Below, piece after piece: positions 29,350-41,300 of a stretch of 60,000 bases of DNA. The position numbers and the translations under genes were made by a program. The DNA lies in contig OX442317.1 of assembly GCA_949358305.1 (NCBI GenBank), positions 5,772,186-5,832,185 on the forward strand, given 5' to 3'. The stretch comes from Strigamia acuminata (taxonomy: Eukaryota; Arthropoda; Chilopoda; Geophilomorpha; Linotaeniidae). Numbering within the stretch: the stretch's first letter is position 1; the number at the start of each line of letters is the position of its first letter. The notes beneath the pieces were generated by a model, which saw only the letters and a program-made list of their open reading frames with translations, searched no databases and was not told where the DNA came from.

Positions 29350-30884
29350 TTATTTCGTCTCTTTCCGACCCGCCTGATTTTGTATAAAAGAGAGAAAGAA
29401 AGATTTTAAGTAAATTGTTTGAAAAAAAAAATAATAATTTAAAATTTTTACTTGGTATTTTTTCAATTCCGTTTGCAGACTGTGTACTTTAGATCTTTCT
29501 TGTTCGAGGGCCGCGTGAAGCTCCGAGATCTACCAAAAAAAATTGTAAATACATAAAAAAAATAATTATTTCTGTTTGTTATTACCTCTTGTGTAAGTTC
29601 GTCTTTAACTCTTGTCAATTGGTCAACTTGGATGAGAATTTCAGCTTTCTCTCGCACTGAAAAATCCCAAAAAATGTCAAAAACTCGCGAAAAATAATTT
29701 TTTTAAAAAATATTTTTCTTTTTACTTTCTCCTTGGCCTAAAATGTTGCAAAGTTTCTTATTCCGCACTTTCACTGTTTGCAATTCATTCTGATTAGTAA
29801 AAAAAAAAAAATGGAAATAATAATTAAAAAAAAAAATATATATAAAGCGAAATTGTCGTGATTAAAAAATGACGTGATACTTTTAGAAGTTCGACTTCTT
29901 GCGTCAGAGTTTCGATTTCTTTTTCCCTCTTCTCAATCTCGTCTTGGAACTGAAACGATCGCGCGGCCAGCACTTGGTTCGGCAACGACTTCCGGCTTTT
30001 CTCCTTGTGTAAAATATCCTTCGTGTCGGCTGCCACGTCGTTCCAAATATCGTGCGCTGGTTCTGCGGGCGGTTGCGACGTCGACGGCGTTTCGATGACA
30101 ACTAATTGACAAATTTGCAAATTTTTATTTCTTCCATTTCTAATTTTATTTAAATTTTCACTTTCGAGTTTGGCATCTTTTGCACTTAGAGTTTCGATTT
30201 GCGACGGTAGAAGATTATTGAATTCGCCGAGGCTTAATGTGGATGGTTTCTCCTTCTTTTTAGCTGCTTTTTTCTCTTTAGTTTTCTTGGAAATTTTGCC
30301 ATTCTTTTCGGGTGATTTCGGGACGAAAAACTGCAACAACAACAAAATAAATCATTTTGTTTCACTATTTCACTTCATTTCACCTCTTTTTTCTCTTCAA
30401 ATTCCAATCTACTCATCAACAAAGCCTGTTTCAAGTCCTGTTCGTAAGAATCGTTGACAAACTGAAAAATAAAAAAAAATTTTTATTTAATTTTTAATTT
30501 TTAAATTAATTTTCGTTACTTCTTTGTCCTTTTTTTTCCATTCCTCCCATTGTTCCGGGTTGCCCGATTTTTTGTTGGCTGCAGCATTCTTGGAAGATAG
30601 ATTGGGCTTCTTTTTTGATTTATTCGTGGCAAACGCGAGGTTTTGTAACTGATAAAGAAAAGGTCGTTGAAATGTGATGGGGAATGTCAGCTGTTTGCTT
30701 TGTATACCTCGGATGTAATGTTATCCTTGTCGTCAACGATTCTCTTCTTTTTTGCTTTCTTTTTATCTCCATTTTGAGTCGCTATCGGTTTGGCATTCGT
30801 TCGCAGTTGTTTCTTAACAGCGATAGGCTCGTCGTCGTCTTCAATTTTCAGTACAGCGAAACGTGATGCACAGGCTACCGCCAT
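29350..30884 (-). CDS. GKAP1: G kinase-anchoring protein 1-like coiled-coil protein
   Basis: Eight exons read leftwards: 30884-30708, 30648-30520, 30461-30384, 30330-29881, 29789-29726, 29656-29586, 29529-29452 and 29373-29350. They give 356 residues (human about 366). The N-terminus MAVACASRFAVLKIEDDD resembles the ASRFALLQ opening of the family. WEEWKKKDKE and the ALLMSRLEFEEKKE segment match conserved blocks. A basic, lysine-rich middle leads to a coiled coil with the family's most conserved run: MREKAEILIQVDQL, then ISELHAALEQERSKVHSLQ and KKYQAGRK. In mammals GKAP1 binds cGMP-dependent protein kinase I-alpha at the Golgi and insulin-receptor substrates. The role here is inferred from similarity. 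It shares a 660-bp divergent promoter with MTHFS. Confidence 0.88.
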
Positions 30885-31544
30885 TTTTGTTTTGTTTCTT
30901 TTCAGTGCTTCACGACACTCACGTGACTTCATAATTATTTTCAATTTTAAAAAAAAATCTTCTTATTTTTCTCGGCAATTTAGTTCTTGTCAAAATTTGT
31001 GGGATTTTTCCTAACAATTAGCACGTTCGGAGATGAATTTCCTCAAGAAACACGTTTAAAATTTCTGTTGCGCAGTTGTCCGCATGCGCAGTAAATGGAA
31101 TTTTTTATTTTTATATCCGGTGCAGTGACAATGATTACAAATGTTCGTTGATCGTTGCCAACAAGATACAACGAATTCAAAAAATACAGTTTTTACCTCT
31201 TTACGTCTGTTTTGAATAAATCTGAGTAACCAGGCGTTTACATAAAGGATTAGAATTTTGTTCTTATTTAAAAAATGGCGCCGTGATGTGCAGGAAATAA
31301 GCATCAGCTGGTTTGAAATTTTCTAGTTCCAGACCGGTGCGAAATTGTCGGTTGACTGAAAACTTTTCAAAGAAAAACCTTTTGAAAAATAATTTGTGTC
31401 GAGACGATAATATCTCAAATTTTTTTAAAAAACGTGACAAATTTAATTTTACTAATTATTTGAAATAAACTGAACATAGCGGTACCGGTCTTGACGTAGA
31501 CTATTCCAATATACAAACTTTGATTTCGGTGGTTGACGATAAAA
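30885..31544. promoter_or_regulatory. Divergent promoter interval of GKAP1 and MTHFS
   Basis: The start codons of two oppositely directed genes are 660 bases apart. The interval contains a palindromic GCATGCGC core described separately and no clear TATA box. The paired layout repeats that of Lon and ClpX 6 kb away. Confidence 0.55.
31080..31091. promoter_or_regulatory. NRF1/Ewg-type site CCGCATGCGCAG
   Basis: The core GCATGCGC matches the vertebrate NRF1 (insect Erect wing) consensus YGCGCAYGCGCR closely. A second half-like TGCGCAG lies 12 bases to the left. Such sites are frequent in bidirectional housekeeping promoters. Binding here is inferred from sequence only. Confidence 0.45.
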
Positions 31545-32648
31545 ATGCAGGCTGCAAAAGCAACTCTTCGCAAACAAATCAAAACAAAACTAACCCAACT
31601 CACAGAGAATGATTTTAATATACAAACCAACATCGTTATATCAAAGGTATTCATGTTTTTACATCCATCCACAAAACCCAAATAAAACTTTTAATTTTTT
31701 TTCTAGTTACTTCAAGATCCAGTATTCGTCTCGAGTAAAAAAATTTCCGTTTACCTCAACATGAAACACGAAATCGGCACCATGCCAATACTTAAATACA
31801 TATTTGAAAACAACAAGGAATGTTTCATACCCAAATACACGTAAAAATTAAATTATTATGAATTAGTTCTAAAAAAAAAAATTAATTTTTTCAATTAAAA
31901 ATTATACAGTGTTGGATCAACCGTCATGGAAATGGTGCCACTTCACTCATTAGATGATTTTCACAATTTACCAATGACTAAATGGAACATTAAACAACCT
32001 GCAGCCGATGATCCAAGACCAGACGCTTTAGTTCTCGGTTAGTTAGACAATTTCTATCTCTACCCGCCGCCATCTTGTGAAAATACGAAAATAAAAACCG
32101 TTGAATTAAATAATTAAATTAAATTAAATATTAAAACAAAATAAGATGTGAGAAGGCCACCCTTTTGAGTCGAACAAGAGTATAGAAGTGAAACTTCTTG
32201 ACGTAATCAAATATAAACGCACTAACTACCGCGTTTAACGAAGTTTTCACTTCGAAAAGAAGTTATTCATGTTTTCGACCTTCCTAATAATGACAAATGA
32301 CTAGAGGATTTTAAATCCCCCTATTATTATTATTATTATTCCTTAAATGCGGCAAAAATTGATGATTTCATTCACATCATTCATAGCGCATGAGTGACCA
32401 AGCATTAATCTTCTATATATATATATTTTTTAGGAGGTTTGGATGTAATTATTACACCAGGAGTTGCCTTCACCATGGATGGAAAACGATTAGGTCATGG
32501 CCGCGGTTATTACGATTCGTATTTGCACAGATGTCATTCCATGTCTTACAAACCGTACGTAATAGGTTTATCGTTGAAGGAGCAAATTGTGCATGACATC
32601 CCAACGAGCGATTGGGATGTAATGATGGATAAAGTTTACGCTGGTTGA
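31545..32648 (+). CDS. MTHFS: 5-formyltetrahydrofolate cyclo-ligase
   Basis: Converts 5-formyl-THF to 5,10-methenyl-THF using ATP, in cytosolic (and sometimes mitochondrial) folate metabolism. Four exons, 31545-31646, 31707-31840, 31910-32037 and 32434-32648, give 192 residues (human 203). Family blocks seen are the N-terminal KATLRKQIKTKL, the KKISVYLNMKHEIGT strand-helix with substrate contacts, the SVGSTVMEMVPLHSLDDF segment, and the C-terminal nucleotide-binding region with TPGVAFTMDGKRLGHGRGYY followed by DSYL (G-x-G-R-G-Y-Y-D signature). All hallmark residues are present. The stop is only 21 bases from the stop of the leftward gene downstream, so the 3' ends must overlap. Confidence 0.95.
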
Positions 32649-32669
32649 ATTTGAAATTGATTTATTTCC

Positions 32670-35091
32670 TTAGTTGTGTTTACTGCAACAAATTGAAAGG
32701 CTAACTAACATTGAGAGAAATAAAACGAGCAATAAAAATGCTATAAGTGCTTGACAAACTCTTCGTTTTCGGTTGTAAAAGCGTTTTAGTCTTCCGGCTG
32801 GTTTTCCCACGTTGGCACCATCATGTTGCTGTTAAAAGAAAACAGGACGGGTCAATTTTACACGGATTGTCGTGAATTTTGAGGTTGGCTGTACTTTATG
32901 GACCATAAGACACACCCACCAAATTTATCAGTCGATTTTTAGAAAAATAGTAACTGCATTCAAAAACTCTAAAACGTATGCAAAACTCGTTTCGTGTTTG
33001 TACGTGACGTCATTCCCATTGAATAGCATTCCCATGTTATCCAATGGGAATGTCTTTTTGCTGCATCTGCTGCTCGGCTTCAAATTTCTTTTGTTACATC
33101 CAATTTATAGTTGACGTTATAAGAACATCTCTTTTGTTTTACAGTCTAAACTCTTTATAACGAATCGCGATATAACGAATTATCGATATAACGAATACCT
33201 AAAAATGGCTGGTTTGGTTGGCTGGCCGTAGAACACCATGTTAAAACATTTTGATAGAACGAATTATCGTTATAACGAATTGATTTTTCGGGTCCCTTGC
33301 GATTCGTTGTAAAGAGTTTCGACTGTACACTCATTTTCTGTACAAAACTACACTGCCACATTACTGAGTTGATGTTTATTAGCCAAATAACGGTATTTTT
33401 ACTCCATTGGAGTGCGCAATAAGTAATAATAATAATAACAACGTATGTTGTTCAGACTATAAGACGCACTTCAAACCATAAGATGCATTCCCCATTTTTG
33501 GTCTACTTTTTAAAGTAAAAAAGTGCGTCTTACGGTCAGCAAAATAAGGTAATGAATAAATAATCAATTATTGAGGCAGTATTTTGCAAACTGCCGGTCG
33601 CGAGCTGATTTTTGGTAGGTCGCAATAGCAATGGCGATAAATCGCCTTTCTTAAAAGTGTGTCGCAATGCTAAAAAGTATGAGAAACGCCTTCAATCAAG
33701 GGCACTTACCGTGTGCGAGAAAAGCGAGGACTTTTCCACGTCGTACGACGAATCCTGCAACTGTTCTTTGGCTCGATGGACCTTCATTTTCAACGTGTTT
33801 AATGTCCTGCTATTGGCGAGCATGAGGTCAAGTTCATGCAAAATAGGAAGCATAACCGTGGATTGTTGGTTTTGAAGAGGCGGCATCGCAGAAGAGCCCG
33901 GCAACGAGCTGAAATCCGAACAAGCGGCGGTGAAGCGCTCGGATTTGGCCAGAGTGGTGGTCAACAAGGTCCTTTCCCTGCTGCTGGCCAGCCTCAAGGA
34001 CAGATCTTTGATCATTCTGTCGGGTAAAATGCTCAGAGGATGAGATGTGATTTTTGGTTCGGGCAGAGACGGAAACTGAGACATGTCGAAGAGGTCCTCG
34101 TCGATCTCGCTGCTCGACCGGGACTGTTTGTCCGGCTCGTAGTACGTGCTGAGCTGGTTGAGGTGCAGGCTGGACAAGCTGGGCAGACTGCGGTCAGTGT
34201 CGCTGTGCAGGGGGATGGCTCGGAGACTGCTGATTGAGATTTGCACGCCTTTGATGTCCACTCTGTACACGTACTCGGGGTTCCACGAAAGCAGCAAACG
34301 CTTCGGGTGGGTGATGGTCGCGGTGATGAGTTTGAGGCCGGGGTGGTCGAGTTCGGCGAGTTCGTCGAGGAAGATTGGATTTTGTTTGATGATTGGTTCG
34401 TCTTCGTGTGCGGAGTGTACGGAGTGTACGGACGAATGCAAGTTGTTGGAGTGGCCGGGAAGGTTTATCATCCATTTGGTCCCTGGTTATGTTAATTTTG
34501 AATTAGAATAATCGTTTGGTGTTGTTTTAATGGAGATTTGGTGCTGGTTTTTTGGGTTATTGGCCGGGTAGAATGAAATGAGAGCTTTTAAGCGATGTGC
34601 GAATCCACCCAAAACGGTGCAGTGTAAATTTGAATTATGATGTTCAAAGGGTTTTGCTAATTAATGGGATAAAATGAGTTTATCGAGCTTGAAAAGAGGA
34701 TTTAGATGGCTGCATTTGTGGGTCAGTCGATAAACTTGGTGCAGTCACTTGTGTTTTTAATTAAAATGAGGTGTTTTTTTTTTAAAAAACGATTTAATAT
34801 TGATTTGTGGTTGCTTAATGCTGATTGATTGGTTTTTTTTGCTTGGGGTATTGGTACTTAATTGATAAATATTCGTTTTGAGTCTTAGGAAATGGAGTTT
34901 TGGTTAAAACTTGTACAATTTTTGGTCTAAAATGCTTGTTTTTTGCTGTTTTAGGCACGTAAAACACGAAATTAATTGAATTAATTGTGTTTTGTATGTT
35001 AGGTTTAGCTAAATATATTTTAAAATAATTTTTTGTTTTTTTTTACCTGTCATATCTGGCTGATGTTGTGTGGTGAAAGTCCATTTGGAGA
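32670..35091 (-). CDS. Unrecognised protein, possible C-terminal membrane anchor (5' end not found)
   Basis: Three exons can be joined in phase, read leftwards: 35091-35047, 34482-33710 and 32828-32670. The large middle exon (773 bases) is certain to be coding. It reads GTKWMINLPGHSNN, a region with LKLITATITHPKRLLLSWNP, a serine-rich acidic linker (SSSEIDEDLFDMSQFPSLPE), and helical sequence such as RMIKDLSLRLASSRERTLL and ELDLMLANSRTLNTLKMKVH. I do not recognise the family. The last exon in this phase gives a basic stretch (KRFYNRKRR) and about 24 hydrophobic residues (ALIAFLLLVLFLSMLVSLSI) before the stop, which would suit a tail anchor. In another frame this exon ends at MVPTWENQPED. The upstream exon reads SKWTFTTQHQPDMTG and requires a further 5' exon that I could not place. 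Confidence 0.55.
33142..33325. mobile_element. Pogo-like MITE, copy 2 (184 bp)
   Basis: CAGTCTAAACTCTTTATAAC at the left pairs with GTAAAGAGTTTCGACTG at the right, with TA on both sides. It lies in the intron between the last two exons of the unrecognised leftward gene. Confidence 0.8.
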
Positions 35092-35468
35092 CTGAAAATG
35101 TGATTTCATTGCTGACCTATATGTATTCGAATCCAAGGTTCTGTGACGCATTCCTTGGAATTTACTTTTCCAGAACAGGAGACACAATTCAATTTATTAA
35201 CGCTTAATAAATTTCTTATTTCTTATTTAAAAAAAAAAAAAAAAAAAAAAATGAAGACGACCTTTAATTATTTGTTTTTCCATCCAAAATATAAAACGTT
35301 TTATTTGCAAATTAAAAACTCATAGACCCATTTTGCTTGCACTCCACACGTGCCGGATCATTAAAATGACATTAGTAAACAATCTCCCTACAAAAACTGG
35401 CAAGGAAAATAACAATATGTAGAAAAATGAATAAGAAATGTAAACACATTCGTTAAACGTGTCGCATA

Positions 35469-38399
35469 TTAAGCAATTCCAAAGCATTTTCTAAACTCGT
35501 ACAACGTTCTCAATAACTTGCTGTCGTCGTACACATTGACCAGAAGGGACCTGAATTTGGCCGGATGTTTGAGCACGTGCTGCGGAATGTTGCGAGCGAC
35601 AGTTTCCGGTGGTTGGGCTTGGAACTTCTCCAAGTCGTCGAACCAGGTTCCCGTTCTGATCAAGTTCTTGATGTAAGAGCGATTTTTCTTGCTGGCGTAG
35701 TCGCCCCACCGAGGTTTGTCGCCGTTTTGGGCCGAGTCGAGTTTCCACCGGATGCCGTCCACGTCCAAACACCAGGAGCAATGCCAACCGACCTCGTCGC
35801 CTTCCTCGCCCAAAGTCCACGGTTGGAATTTGCCGCCGGCCGCGTAAAAGGCGTCGGTTAAGGATGGATGGATTTTGCCGCTGCGCAGGAGTTTTGCGTC
35901 GTTGCCCATCGCGTTGTGGAGCGTCGCGACGGAAGAAATGGCGAAGATTTCCGTGGGTTTGTCCGGCACTTTCCAGAAGAAGCCGTAGATCGTCCATCGA
36001 AGGGCGAGTCGGATGGGTTCCGTGAAGCCGTCGTGGAGCTTGAGGAATAGAAGAACTTCTTTTTTGGGAATTTCGTCGGCGTCCAAGAGGAGAAAGAGGT
36101 CGTCGTTTCGGAGACCGCGAAGTTGCTTCATGCCTTGTTTCCCAAGAAAAGTTCTAAAAAAATGATTTTATTGGGATTAGAGTTTGAATGACTGTACGAG
36201 TGGTTTCTTATGCAGTGTTGGGCTTGGGCTGTTACTGGCCAAAAGTACTGCGGAACCAGTACACGTTGCTTAGTACCGGAGGATAAATACCGCAGGACAA
36301 TTGGTACCGGGTGAAAAGTACTGGTACATGGTACATGGTACTTGGTAAAAATGAGGATAAAGAACAGGATAGTAGACTAATTAGCCAATATAAGGCATTA
36401 TTTTGCATACCCATAATCGGGGCCGGACTTGGACACAGATGCGTCACTTCGGTGAAATACTTTGTTCTTTGCTTAAATGCTAAATGTTTATAATTTTTAT
36501 TTTTAAAATTTAAAATAAACTTGTTGTTACATAATATCCTTCCTTAAATTTATTTATCACCATTAAAAAAAAATCTGAGGGTCTGTAAACAACAAATTTT
36601 GATTTTGAATGGATAGGAAAAAAAATTCTCGCTTGGCGCGCTGTTTTTCTCCGATCACGTGGAGCTCAAAGTATTTCACCAAAGTGGCGCATCTGTGTCT
36701 TCCTCTAGTCTGTGGACTTGGACTTAAGTATTGCATGGCCCCATGTAAAAAAAATTTTGGGGGCCCCCTTTCTCCCGAAAAAGTTTAATTTTAAAAAGTC
36801 TAAAAAATACACTAATTATTGTCTTTTTTTTTTCACAAATCTGTAAATCTTTAGGGGCCGTCCATAAATTACGTAACGCCTGGAGGGGGGGAGGGGGTTT
36901 CAAATTTTGTTACGGGTTGTTACGACGGGGAGGGGGGGGGGTTCTTAATAATGTTACGTAACAAAATTTATTTTAACATTTTAGAAAATTTTTGAAAATT
37001 TTTGAAATTTTTGAAATTTTTGAAAGTTTTTGAAATTTTTGAAAATTTTTAAAAAATTTTAAAATTGTTGGCCCAGCTGGATGTTGTCTCGATTTTGGAT
37101 CCCAAGCCACTCGTAATTTTTCACCACTATACGATCAGCCATCGCTCAACCATCATGACAGCAACACAAGGTTTTTTTATAATTAACTAACCAATTAATT
37201 TGTATTAATTGAGGAAGCCATTATTTTAAAATTTTTGAAAATTTTTGAAATTTTTTAAAATTTTTAAAATTTTTGAAAATTTTTGAAATTTTTGAAAACT
37301 TTTGTATTATAAGCTTGTATCAAATTTTTTTTTGGGGGGGGGGTGGTGAGTTTTGTTACGTAATATAATATTCTAGGGGAGGTTTGTGGATTTGTTACGA
37401 CCTTGTTACAAGGGGGGGGGGAGGGGGTCTAAAAATTGAAAAATCAGCGTTACGTAATTTATGGACGGCCCCTTATGCGGATTTTTTTCCGGCGGCCGTG
37501 GGCCCCCGGTGGGAATTAATCATGATATAATGGGTTTTCCCCAAGCGTTTTTAAATCTATTTTAACATAATTACTTAATCAATAATTAATGCGAAATAAT
37601 TCATAATAATAAAAATTAATGAGAACCCCACGATATTAAATCGATAGAATTTTTTCAACTCGCGTTTTTACCTTTGATACCCATCCGCAATCCACCCGTC
37701 TTCACGGCCCCCTTCCGGGAAGTTGTCTTGGAAAATATAAACAAACTTGTGCTGAAACTCGTGCAGAAATCCACGCCGAAAACGATCGAGGAAAAACAGC
37801 GGCTTGGCCTCACCGAAAGCCGAGAAATTGGACTCGCAAATCAAATAAACATCGACCGCTTCTTGCAGTTCATTCACACGCACTTGCAACATATCCAGCT
37901 CGCGATTAACGTTGAGCGCGTGGATTATTCGACGCGGTTTATCCCGAACTTTAAACACACTTGCAGGAAGATTGTACGTCAGCATCGTCCGCCACACCAC
38001 CCCGGGTATCGAGCACTGCCCGCCGTACCAATCGCGCAGACACGCGCACACCGTACCATTCCCCGTCGCCTTCCAGTCCGTACCGTTGATAAAACACTGC
38101 ACGGACCCCACGGGCCCCGCGCTTCGGAAATAAGTTTGCGTGTCGCTGTCGGCCAATCGATACGTCTCCGCCTCCTGACCAATTTGGAAATTGGAATACT
38201 TATACTTGAGCGAATGACCCAAGGTGTGGGAGACCGGCGCGAGTTTGAAGACGTCTTCGACGGCCTTTCGCGTGTCGATGAGCACTCGGCTGTAGATGTC
38301 GTTGGGCTGGTCGAAGACGAGGAACGGACCGAGGCCCACGAGCGTGACGGTGATCGCGATTAAGCCGAGCAGCAAAGCAATTCGTCGGTGAAGCCGCAT
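35469..38399 (-). CDS. MGAT3: Beta-1,4-mannosyl-glycoprotein 4-beta-N-acetylglucosaminyltransferase
   Basis: GlcNAc-transferase III (family GT17) adds the bisecting GlcNAc to the core mannose of N-glycans in the Golgi. Two exons, 38399-37672 and 36153-35469, give 470 residues (human 533). The start is the ATG of MRLHRRIALLLGLI, which opens a type II signal anchor (residues about 7-29). A cysteine-containing EGF-like stalk follows (CFINGTDW, then VCACLRDWYGGQC). The catalytic domain shows RIIHALNVNRELDMLQVRV, VDVYLICESNFSAFGEAKPL, the acidic motif LLLDADEIPKK and GWHCSWCLD. The exon junction falls in the GYQR-TFLGKQGMK segment. Arthropods carry GT17 genes, but bisected glycans are little documented there, so the acceptor is inferred. 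The 1.5-kb intron contains two inverted-repeat elements. Confidence 0.92.
36433..36698. mobile_element. MITE with ACACAGATGCG ends (MGAT3 intron)
   Basis: ACACAGATGCGTCACTTCGG at the left is mirrored at the right by CACCAAAGTGGCGCATCTGT, with 30-35 bases of imperfect inverted repeat extending through AAATACTTTG and CAAAGTATTT. The interior is AT-rich and non-coding. Confidence 0.7.
36854..37472. mobile_element. 619-bp element with GGGGCCGTCCATAAATTACG ends and TTA duplications
   Basis: The ends GGGGCCGTCCATAAATTACG and CGTAATTTATGGACGGCCCC are perfect inverses and are flanked by TTA at 36851-36853 and 37473-37475. A 3-bp TTA duplication suggests a PIF/Harbinger-type element. G-rich subterminal blocks and TTTTTGAAAATTTTTG repeats fill the interior. 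Ends of this sequence are common in animal genomes as far as I know. Confidence 0.8.
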
Positions 38400-41300
38400 T
38401 GAGGGAGACACGGCAACTGTTGGTTTATCACTCTAGTGGGTCGATTCAGTTTTGCTTATTTGTTGTTTTATTTGCGTCCATCACTATAGTTACGAGCTCC
38501 ACCATTGTTTAACGGGCATCTGGCTGAAAGGTTGCGGATCGGTGGGATAAATTGATCGGTTTTTAGAGAGATTAATTGGTAGTTTGCATCGAGTAATACG
38601 GGAAGAGATTTTTATGTGTTTTTTTATTTTTAACTTACTTGGGTCGTGGGTGTGTTGGTTGTGTTTCTTATCTCTTGTGGTGGATTTATCAGGTGTTTGG
38701 TGGTTGAGATAAGGTTTTTTGTTGTTTGTTTTGCTGGAAATAAGTTGTCGGTATTTTTTTTTTTAGTGCGTAGAGATAATGTAATTAATTACCTCATGAG
38801 GATGTCGATTTGGTTTTGAATTCAAATTGTTGTGGAACGATTTTCCTGCTGTCTGTTGTCCTTTTAGCCTGTTATGTTGTTTGCAAGTTTGTTTACAAGT
38901 TTATTTATTGTTTAAGCTAAGTTCACATGCATCTGTTACTGCATCAGATGAGCTTCAACGTGCATGGACAACGCATGGCAGAGACAAATGTGGTTATTTA
39001 AGGACAAGTTTAAAAAAAATAATTATTTATTTATCTTTTTTGCGCGAGGTGCAAAAAGGTAATTTAATTTATTTAATTCCTTCCTTAGTAAAAGCTCCTC
39101 CCATTGGTGTAGTTTTTTTTTTTTTTTTATCAATTTTTTCCCTGCCCAGGTTTTTCTTTTATTGTTAAAGGGCGATGCCATTTCGACGGTTGAAGTTGAA
39201 AAATTTCAACTGGTTAACCCTTGGAAGCATAAGGCTATACGGATTTATCTACAAGCTCTTTCTTGAATAGGAAATTTTTTTTTCTATTTATTTTTTTTGC
39301 TGAAAATTTGTGATTTTGTTTATATCATACTGAACCTTAACTCAGGTGAAATTTTAAGTCATTGTTCATTTATTTAATTAATTATGCTAAATGCAAATTT
39401 TCTGCCCCTTAAAACTCCAGCCAAAACTATTATGCTGGCTTTGCTGCTTCAGGTAACAGCTTTTCGCATTTTCCAGTAGTTGGTAAAATAAATATATTTT
39501 TTCACTCTTCATAACTAGCGCCATTTATAAAATTAGTTGCAAACTTTCAAAAATCGAAATGGCGCTTTAACTAATTGACCTGAAAATTGTCCATAAATCC
39601 GTAATGCCTTATACCAGAACGGCACATTTTACCCTTACGACTGCGAGGGTTAAAATAAAAATGTGCGTTACAGTACAGCACGAAATCACTACACGCTTTG
39701 ACCAATGCACGTCGGTGATGCCAGGTAGTTCACATGCAACAATGTAAACCAGTGGTTCCCAAACTTTTTTGGTTCACGGCAACCTGTATACCTGTCACGG
39801 CACTCCTGTAGGTAATCATAGTGCCCCTCACTACATCGAAGCAGAATAGGTGCGTAACGCATGCTTTAATGCATGTGAAGAAAGCAGAATAGGTGCGTAA
39901 TGTATGCGTTAATACATGCATGTGAACCCACCTTCGGTAAGAAATTGGTGCGAGTTGGTATTTTCATTGTAGAAAAATGAAATTTAGTTTGTTGGAGCTC
40001 CCAGAAATCAACGGTGGAATTAATGGAAAGGAAATCACCACACCTACTGTAGAATGTTTCGCTACAATTGTGGGGCGTTGGCCGTTTTACTAATAAATAG
40101 TGGATTGTTCTAAATGTTGTTTCAACGTTGGAACCATTCCACCACGTCATATTTTTTCCTGTAATCAAACTAGTTGGTCACCTGCGTAGTAAATGCACAG
40201 AGAACAATAATTTTCAGGATGAGGTTTGCAATTGGCAGAAAATAACCCTAATGTGTGTATGTATGAATAATAGATTTGTGGAAAAGCGTTGTTCTTATTC
40301 ATTTAAAATGTTAAAAAATATTTAAAATAATTTAAAATTTTCTTACATAAATTATTACAGATTACAACATTTATTTTAAGGTTTATTTTATATTCTTATT
40401 ACAATTTACGACATTAAAAAGATACTACTTAGGGTGGAAACGCAAGGGAGCGGGTAAAACTGAAGTCCTAAAACACACTGGTTTAATTTGTTGAATCGTA
40501 AAAATAAAATGTTCACTTTTGTTTTCGGCAATCACTTTGAAAACAAATAGGTGTGCTTTGATGCATCGATTTGATGTCCAAGATTGGGGAATGGTTCCAT
40601 TACCCATCAGCTTGTTCCGTGATAAAGACCATTATTGGATTACACTTGTAGAGCAATCTCAATCTCAACCGAAAGAAAATAGGATATCTAAGTTATCATC
40701 AACTGAAATAAGGTATTTTGAATGAGTTTTGTTGTACCTTTCCTTTTGTCGACTCTGTTGAAGCACCGGATTTCAATGAGCGGTGAACATCTGTTGCCAT
40801 AGAGTCAATATTGCTTGTGTATCTATCGGAATACAAATAAAAAGATAGAATAAATTTGAGGGGCAATGAACTCCTCAAACCATTGTTGTTTCCAGAGTCA
40901 ACAGAGTGGACCGTGAATGATGTCATTGAATCTCAATGGATTTTTATGCCACTGGTAGATAACATTTAAACAGCTAAACATGGCTATATGTCATGCAATT
41001 CGTATCGAGAGCCATTTTTGCCTGCCTAGTATGAATCGATTTGAAGTTTCGTTCTGAATGGTGCTGCCACCGCTCTTACTCTGTGATTGGTCAAAAAGTG
41101 ACCGGCTGAATCTCGTTGATGGATGATTTAGTTATTTCATGATGTCGGAATATTTTTTTTTCTATTTTTTTAAATATAAAATCTGGAACAACGAAATTTA
41201 ATTATTTTTTTTTAATATTGTGAATAATTAATTGAAGTAGGTGCTCACTGATTTTGTCACGGCTTTTGTACATGTTAAAATGACAATGAACAGTTGAGTG

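Noticed and set aside
40519-40725. A + strand open frame (HRFDVQDWGMVPLPISLFRD)
   Set aside because: It overlaps the leftward candidate, lacks splice signals and resembles no family.
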